From positions 1-64,000 of the forward strand of contig JAKUCV010004428.1 of NCBI GenBank assembly GCA_028386065.3: a stretch of DNA of 64,000 bases, in the 5' to 3' direction. Each line of letters begins with the position of its first letter. Positions within the stretch are counted from its first letter, which is position 1. The stretch comes from Turnera subulata. Lineage: Eukaryota; Streptophyta; Magnoliopsida; Malpighiales; Passifloraceae. The position numbers and the translations under genes were made by a program. Positions 57,352 through 64,000 of this stretch are shown in pieces. The notes below the pieces were generated by a model that was not told the DNA's origin, did no database searches, and saw nothing but the letters and a program-made list of their open reading frames with translations.

Positions 57352-59185
57352 CTTACCCATTGTCATCTCGGATTAGAGATACTGCCATAACACTATGAGA
57401 CAAATATGCACTTGTTGTTTATCAAGTGACGAACTCTATGCTGTAGTATCTAACTTGTTCACCCATACTTTTGATCTGATCTTATTTTTTAATTTATTGA
57501 ATCAAGTAAAAGCAGGTGGTGCTACGGAGAAAAAAATATTAAATTTGCAGGTAAATTTTGAGTTATTTTCATTACTTTACTGAAAAAGGTATGCTCATTA
57601 TTTAAAAAATTTGTAAATTATTATAGTATGGCCAAAGTTCGTATAATGACAAGAATAATTTACAATTAACCAAAGGCAAGCAGTGGGATTAAAAAATCAC
57701 AAGGTAAACAGTACTGTATACAAATTATCAAAAAATATTATATCTTAATTTAATAATCTAATAAACTAAATTTATTGAGTTAATTCTGAGAAAATATTAT
57801 ATTATAAATTGCTGAAATTTATTTTAAAAGAAAATACTTAAAATAAAAAATTCACTTTCTTAGATATTTCATAAAAGTAACAAAAAGAAGAGAAAAGGAG
57901 ATATAGGATCAATATGAAAAAAATAATTGTGTTGTCACTCCCAAAAACAAACACAAAACAAATATTTTAATTTTTTTTAAATGTGTCCTTATCATTAATA
58001 TAAAATTTAAATCTCTATAGAATGGAAAAAATATCTTGGCATAGTAAAAATGGATGAAAACGATAGACATAATAATTAAAAAAAGATTTAAGATCATATC
58101 TCATACGTACGTAAGAAATTGATTCTTATAAGTTTTAGGTCAAAAGAGGGTAAATGCAGAAAAGAATGGGAAATTCTACGGCACCTTGGCCAACGTATGG
58201 GGTACCAAAACCCAGGCTGATGTGGACCAATAGAATTTTTTTAAATAAATTATTATTTTAATACTTTCATAATTTTATAGAATAGCCCTCTAATTTTTAA
58301 TAATTACCAAAATCACTCATTGTTATTAAAAATTACAATAAAGACTAGATAATATTGTGAAATTATCATTTTGGAATGTGGATTACGCTGAAATTTTTTA
58401 ATGTCATTTTTTAAAAGGAAATAATTCATAATTTAATAAATATTTTTTATATTTCATTATTTTTTTGTAAATTTGAAGTTCTAATGAATAATTCATTCCA
58501 TATTTGGATGAATATTCTTATTATTTAGTTGAAAATTTTAAAAAATTTTAAAAGATATAAAATATTCCTTTCCAAAATTTTTACTATTTCATTAAAAATT
58601 TTAAAAATTCTAAGAGCAGCAAAATAATTTATTCAAATTATTTTATAAGTGTTTTATACATGTTATATGAAAAGACAAATAATTATAGAAAAATTCATTC
58701 CATAGTCTGATAAATATTGTTAGCATTTCATTAAAAAATTCTAAATAATTATAGAATAATTCATTCGCACAATTTTACGTGAAACAAGTAATGGTTACGG
58801 AATACCAAAGCGCCTAGATGTAATTTCAACTATATGAAAAATTTTTTATTTATTATTATAAAAAATAGTTTATCTCATGTTTTATTTTTATTGTATATAA
58901 AAATTTTTAAAAAGCTTTCAAAGAAAAACTAGAATATTTATGAAATTATGACATGAATTATTCTTTAGCTTTCAAAATTTTAATTTTTTTCAATGAAACA
59001 ATTAAAATATTTGTTAAATTATTATGTGAATTATTATATGGCTCATAAATTATTAAATTTTTCAATGAAATATTAAAATTTTCATAAAATATTGAAATGG
59101 ATTACTCTATAGTTTAAAAATTTCTTTATAAATTTTAATAAAAAATTGAAAACATTCACAGCACATTAAAATACATTGTTCTCTC
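57352..59185. other. AT-rich spacer with dispersed inverted AT motifs
   Basis: No gene. Phrases such as GAATAATTCATTCCATA and AAATTTTTAAAA recur in both orientations, and the same phrases continue at 59290-59590 and 62050-62560 around the LINE. Probably the body of a non-autonomous element interrupted by SINE and LINE insertions. Confidence 0.45.
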
Positions 59186-59280
59186 TTTTTTTTTTATACT
59201 AGTCGAGGATAGTGAGACTCGAACCGAGACCTCACCCCTCTTGTGCTTTTGACACAAGAGTGCCAAAGAGCTACAAGCCC
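59186..59280 (-). mobile_element. tRNA-derived SINE
   Basis: On the minus strand it starts GGGCTTGTAGCTCTTTGGC (A-box-like) and has a perfect 8-bp anticodon-type stem (CTCTTGTG-TCAAAAG-CACAAGAG). B box GGTTCGAGTCT is at 59225-59214, and the end is a run of ten A. Target duplications were not resolved. Confidence 0.65.
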
Positions 59281-59590
59281 ATTGATAAAATACTGTGAAT
59301 ATTCATAGGATATTAGAATGAATTTTCTTATAGATTTTATAAATATTAAAATATTTAGAGAATATTTGGATGGATATTTTCAGCATTTAGTTGAATTTTT
59401 TTAAAAAAATTATAAATATAGAATAATCCATTCCAAAATTTTCACTATTTCATCGGCAATTTTTAAAATTTTAAGAACAATAGAATAATTAATATTCTAT
59501 AAATTTTTAAATAGGTTATTTAAAAAGCTAAATAATTATAGAATTTTTCATTCCATAGTCTTATAAATATTGTTAGTATTTCATTAGGAA

Positions 59591-62050
59591 ATTTGTAAAA
59601 GACTTTCTGCAGATCAAGTGGGGTGATATTCCCGTTAAAAGACTTTCTGCAGATCAAGTTGAATTGTTGGAAAAACCTGTTTGTAAGGAGGAAGTGAAGG
59701 AGGTAATTTGGGAATGTGATGGCAACAAATCTCCGGGACCGGATGGTTTTAATACGAATTTCTATAAGAGGGCTTCGGAGCTAATTAATGAGGATTTGCT
59801 AGATTTCATCAATGAGTTTCTAAAAATAGGGAGGATGCCAAAAGGATTGAATAGAGGCTTTATTTGCTTAATTCCAAAGAAATCTGAGGCTACGGGCTTT
59901 GAGGATTATAGACCAATCTGTCTTATACATGGCATCTACAAAATCATCGCCAAGATTCTTTCCAAAAGGCTGAGATCGGTCATGCAGGTGCTGATTAGCC
60001 CAAATCAATTCGCATTTATTGATGGGAGACAAATCCTCGATTGTGCCTTCTCTGCCTCGGAAATTGTGCATCATATCAAGAAGGCTAAAAGGGAAGCAAT
60101 TCTGTGGAAGATTGACTTCAAAAAAGCTTTTGATATGGTCTCTTGGGATTTTCTAATGGTGATGTTGAAGGCTATGGGGTTTGGGGAATCATGGCAAAAA
60201 TGGATAGGGAGCTGCTTAGGATTTCCATCGATGTCTGTTCTGCTAAATAGGAGTCCCTCTAAGGACTTTGTTGCTTGTAGAGGGCTTAAACAAGGAGATC
60301 CTCTCTCCCCTTTCTTGTTTAACATAGTGGTTGAGGGGCTAACTTGTCTCATTGATCAGGCTATCCGGAAGGTTCTTATTCAGGAATTCCGGGTCCACAA
60401 TGTTCAAGTGTCTCTTCTCCAATTCGCTGATGACACTCTATTCTTCTGCTCGAATGATATGCCTTCCTTGCTGAATTTGAAAAGCTGAGGTGCTTTGAAA
60501 ACTTATCTGGGCTCAGTATCAACTTTCACAAAAGCAGTGTGGTGGGCTTAAGTCTCCCTGATCAGAGAACGAGCTTCATCGCCGAAATGCTATTGAGTAA
60601 GGTTGATTCTCTGCCTTTACCCTATTTAGGGGTCCAGTTGGGTATGAATATGCGTCGAATCAAGGCTTGGGATCCAATAATTTCAAGAATTAAAGGCAGA
60701 CTTGCGAATTGGAAAGGAAAATTTTTATGGGGATTGAAGACTTGTTAATCAAAAACCAATGCTTGCTGTTCAAGTGGTTGTGGAGATATATAAATCTCAA
60801 TCCTTACTCCTCTGTTGCTCCGTTGTGGGCACGAATTGTGACTAATGGGTCCAGGGGGATCTCTGGGAATTCGTGGCCTATGTTCAACAAATCCACAGTG
60901 TCTCCTGAGTGGAGGAATGTAATCAGGTCTGATGAGGTCTCTTGTGGAGGGAATACAAGATTAGGAGCGAGACTTCTTGTGAACGTGAATGATGGGCAAG
61001 CTTGAAAATTTTGGACTGATTGTTGGCTCAGGGATGGGGTCTTATCTGAGCTGCACCCCCGGTTATTCTCAATCACAAACAACAAGTTTGCTTCTGTATC
61101 TGCGATGCTTAATATTGTTGATGGTTGTAATGTATGGGACTTTAATTGGAGAAGGACTCTGTTTGTCTGGGAATTGGAGAAGGTTACAGAGCTTTTAAAT
61201 CGATTAGAGAATATAGTTCTTAATCAGGAGGAGGTTGACAGTTGGTCATGGCAGGAGGAAGCGAGTGGAGGCTACTGTGTTAAATCGGGCCATGAGTTTG
61301 TGTGTCGGAATTTGGAGGTTAACAGGCCCAAACCCTATGTATGGCTAGATTGCGCTCCACTTAAAGTGGAGTGCTTCATGTGGTTGGCCCCAAATAATGG
61401 GGTGGCAGTGCGTTCTATTCTCTTACGAAATAATATTATTCCTTTCGATAACGCCTTCTATTCTTTTTGTAACGAAGCGATTGAGAGTATGGATCATCTT
61501 TTCTGTCATTGTGGATATGTTTGGAGACTGTGGTGTAAGATATATGAGTGGTGGGGGGTGTCTTGGTGCATGCCGAGATCTTTGGAGGAGTGTTTCTTAC
61601 AGTGGATGGGATTGGTAGTCTCGGTGCGTGCTCGAGCTCCCTGGATAGTTGTCTTTTATACCACGGTTTGGAACATCTGGCTGGCAAGAAATAGACTTGC
61701 CTTTGACGCTACTGTAGCGGATTAGAGTAGGATGTTTGAGCTTGTGTTATTTAGGTCCTTGCTGTGGTTCAGAGCTACTCATCCAAGTTTCCCGTATGAT
61801 CTATCCGCTCTCCTCATTAGGGCGGAGAGTGCCCTCGCTTGGTGTGGTCCTGCGATTAAACCGATGGTAACGTAAGCTGGGTTTGTTGCTAGGTAGCGTT
61901 TATTTTCATTGGGTGCTACAGTGCCAGTTGTATGTATTCTCTATACTGTAGGCTACGACTTATTCTAGGGCCTGTCATCTATCTGATGACGGCTTCCTAA
62001 TTCTTGTATTTACCTGATAACATGCAATAATATCTTCGTTCTATCAAAAA
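59591..62050 (+). mobile_element. 5'-truncated L1-type LINE
   Basis: RT starts at about 59620 without endonuclease or ORF1: GNKSPGPDGFNTNFYK, FICLIPKK, DYRPICLIHGIYKI, WKIDFKKAFDMVSWDF, LKQGDPLSPFLFNI and the active site LQFADDTLFF (60417-60446). A shift near 60485 and others near 60730 and 61000 break the frame. The C-terminal zf-RVT region (61105-61725) has W-rich motifs and CFMWLAPNNG, HLFCHCGYVWRLW. A 3' UTR of ~320 bp ends in AT-rich sequence with a short A run (62046). A 24-bp segment is directly repeated at the 5' end (59596 and 59636). Confidence 0.88.
59664..61725 (+). pseudogene. LINE reverse transcriptase and zf-RVT remnant
   Basis: Longest intact piece is 59664-60488 (RT fingers to palm, FADD present); continuation 60489-61005 and 61105-61725 in shifted frames. 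Non-functional. Confidence 0.82.
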
Positions 62051-63108
62051 AATAAGTACAAAAAAATTTTATAGAATACCGAAATAAATTATTTTGTAGC
62101 TTTTTAAAATTTTTTTAATAAACTACTAGAATTATTCATAGAATTTTGGAATAGATTGTCCCGTATTTAAAAAATAAATTACAAAATTTTATTAAAATAT
62201 ATCATTCAATAGCATTTTCAGCCACTAGCGGAATAACACTATTGTTGTGCCCAAAGTAGCCTCAGTTCGATCTGGCCTCGGGTCCGTGTGTTTACCGATG
62301 TATTTTAAGAAAAGAATGGCTTTCTAAACTTTTAAAAAATTTCAATGAAATTCTATGAATATAGAATGATTTATCCTATAGCTTTTAAAAATTTTAAAAA
62401 TTTTTGTTTGAGTACTAAAAATATTTACAGAATATTAGAATGAATTATTCTCAACCTTTTAAATTTTTTTATAGTTTTGAAAAGTATTTTTCACATATTT
62501 TATTCTTTTATCTATAATTTTTTATATTTTTATTACATGTACAAAAGTTTATTATAAAAAATTGAATTAATAAGTGTCAAATAAAAAAAATACAATCTGT
62601 TAACATTTAAAATTGAAAATTATATAAGATATGTGCATAATAGTAAAAGAGAAAGAATATAAGAGGCCAATATATAATATTTCAATAATATTAGACTAAA
62701 CTATAATTAATATTATTATATCTGCTTGTTCCAATAATATTAATCCACATCATCAGGGTTTGGCTTTAGCCAAGGTACAGTAGCAACCCAAGAATAGATA
62801 TAGAACATGTCTACAAACACATTTAAAATCTATATACATGATAGAGATATATATATAAAAAAAAACAAACATAACATGAATTACTCTTAAAATTTTCGAA
62901 AATTATATCATTTGGATTTTTTTATTATTCCTTTGCCCAAATTTTTTATTTAAAATAAAAATCCTTATGAAATCATTATGTAACTTGAGACTCCTTATAA
63001 TCATATAAAATAATTTCTATTAGTTCGCGTGAAAAATTGCACCTAACGTATAACAAATATATAAAATTAGTAAAAATTTAACACACATAATAACAACACA
63101 TCATGTGA
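62051..63108. other. AT-rich spacer
   Basis: Same composition and motifs as 57352-59590; no gene seen. A short GC-richer piece at 62220-62310 is unassigned. Confidence 0.45.
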
Positions 63109-63137
63109 CCGGTGTGTTACACGGGAAAGCGGTCTAG

Positions 63138-63753
63138 TTTCCTTAAAATGCTTTTGTTATCATTTGAACAATGACAGCAAGGGAGATGCTTTTAATTTGT
63201 TGACAGTTGCTGATGTTATTTATTTGTTATAGCTTTTCCTATCCTGATTTTCTTCTTATTAACGCAAATCTCAATGGATTATGGGTGGACACTTCTGGCC
63301 GAAAACAAAAGAGCCCGAGAGATAATTCCTCAGAAAATTGTGAAGCTTTTACATTTTATGTACCCTTGAGTCAATCAATTATCCAGTCATGTGTCATCCG
63401 CTTTCACCTGCTCATGCTCTCTAATGGTCAACGAGCAGCCAGGCATACCGGGAAAGAACATGAGTGTCACCGATGTGGCAAAGAATGAATTTTGATCACT
63501 CTTTATAAATCACTAAAATCATTAAAAATTTATAAAATAAAAACTGTGAACAAAATTTTTAGAGTATAGAAACATTTAAAAGTTTCCCGTTTTGCTGAGT
63601 TTGAAACTTTTCATGATATAGAAATTTTTAAAAAATTCTAAACACTATTTTCCGTAGAAAGTGTGAAGCATTGGCATGTTTATGTACCCTTAAGTCTCTC
63701 CTTACAGCAACATTATTTATTTTTTTGAAAATTCATGATTTTGTTATAAAACA
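63138..63753. other. Non-coding flank
   Basis: A 93-codon ORF at 63207-63488 shows no recognised domain and is probably chance. This may be the continuation of the CLASSY-like gene 3' flank beyond the Helitron. Confidence 0.4.
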
Positions 63754-63985
63754 TGTATTATACATGTATGTATGTCATTGTATACATATCAAATACATAC
63801 CATATACATACCAAACTTTATTATATATATGTAATCAGAATTGAAAATCGAATGAATAAAAAAACCGGGTTGAAACCCGACCTCACCGGAAGCTCACCGG
63901 CTCCTCACCGGAGCTTGGCCGGAATTTTTCCTTCTCTCAAACTTCTCCTTCACACCTATTTATTTATAACACGTTTTCAGCACGA
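63754..63985 (+). mobile_element. Short Copia LTR end and primer-binding site (cut by window edge)
   Basis: TGTATTATACATG at 63754 to TTATAACA at 63971 could be a ~218-bp LTR. It is followed by CGTTTTCAGCACGA, very close to the CGTTATCAGCACGA primer-binding site found in some plant Copia lineages. Contains the hairpin CGGGTTGAAACCCG and three CTCACCGG repeats. The element continues beyond the window. Confidence 0.45.
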
Positions 63986-64000
63986 TCGATTCTACCCGTG

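Larger units (their letters stand above)
48671..63137 (+). mobile_element. Candidate Helitron termini enclosing a 14.5-kb block
   Basis: TCTATTATAATATATAAAAGC at 48671 is a typical plant Helitron 5' end, preceded by A. At 63109-63137 a 7-bp stem with one mismatch (CCGGTGT-GTT-ACACGGG) is followed by AAAGCGGTCTAG and T, a typical 3' end. The two ends are the only matching pair in this orientation nearby. Pairing them implies one Helitron later filled by other elements, but two separate truncated Helitrons are equally possible. No Rep/helicase gene is seen. Confidence 0.5.

Noticed and set aside
59186..59280. True tRNA gene
   Set aside because: The anticodon-like stem is 8 bp with no normal D arm, and it ends in a poly(A) run; fits a SINE better.
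63207..63488. 93-codon ORF with a Cys/His-like end (HECHRCGKE)
   Set aside because: No second finger, no domain and no supporting promoter; likely chance.

Overview
This is a stretch of flowering-plant nuclear DNA, probably a eudicot. Only one host gene is recognisable, and the rest is nested transposable elements and AT-rich spacer. The plant assignment rests on the repertoire: a CLASSY-type SNF2 gene, a histone H2A.X exon, Tekay/Del-like chromovirus Gypsy elements, several Ty1/Copia lineages, plant Helitron termini and an L1 LINE with an RNase-H/zf-RVT style tail. I cannot name the species.

Layout. 1-372: LTR of an Angela-like Copia (minus) inserted into the 5' LTR of Gypsy element G1 (373-8049). 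G1 has no gag-pol; its interior carries two antisense genes, each with its own TATA box. 8050-11159 and 21624-24044: AT-rich spacer with Helitron 3' ends and about 665-bp tandem units containing an unassigned gene fragment. That array is interrupted by a complete but decayed Gypsy element G2 (11160-21623, TSD TATAT). 24045-25997: remnant of a third LTR element, again with an antisense ORF just upstream of the PPT and LTR. 26507-26770: MITE with a 9-bp TSD.

27248-48425: one host gene, a CLASSY3/4-like SNF2 chromatin remodeller, which in plants guides Pol IV and RNA-directed DNA methylation. It is a pseudogene. Copia-A (27516-38458, TSD GGAAT) sits in its first exon and Copia-B (41716-47673, TSD CTTGT) in its third; stop codons and frameshifts are also present. 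Copia-A contains a large inverted partial copy of its own family, so it forms a long inverted repeat. Copia-B carries a MITE in its 5' LTR only.

48671-63137: candidate Helitron termini enclosing an H2A.X exon-2 fragment, a degenerate Copia (about 51.5-56.2 kb) full of tiny hairpins with a common CTGAA/CAGAA loop, a TRIM, a tRNA-derived SINE and a 5'-truncated LINE. The degenerate Copia carries, in antisense, an intact 227-codon copy of the same accessory gene found in G1. The window ends in a short Copia LTR with its primer-binding site.

Most noteworthy: (i) the antisense accessory gene, kept at exactly 228 codons in two different LTR-element contexts with mainly synonymous divergence and a TATA box at a similar distance; (ii) the CTGAA-loop micro-hairpin array; (iii) a silencing-pathway gene destroyed by Copia elements, one of which forms a large inverted repeat.
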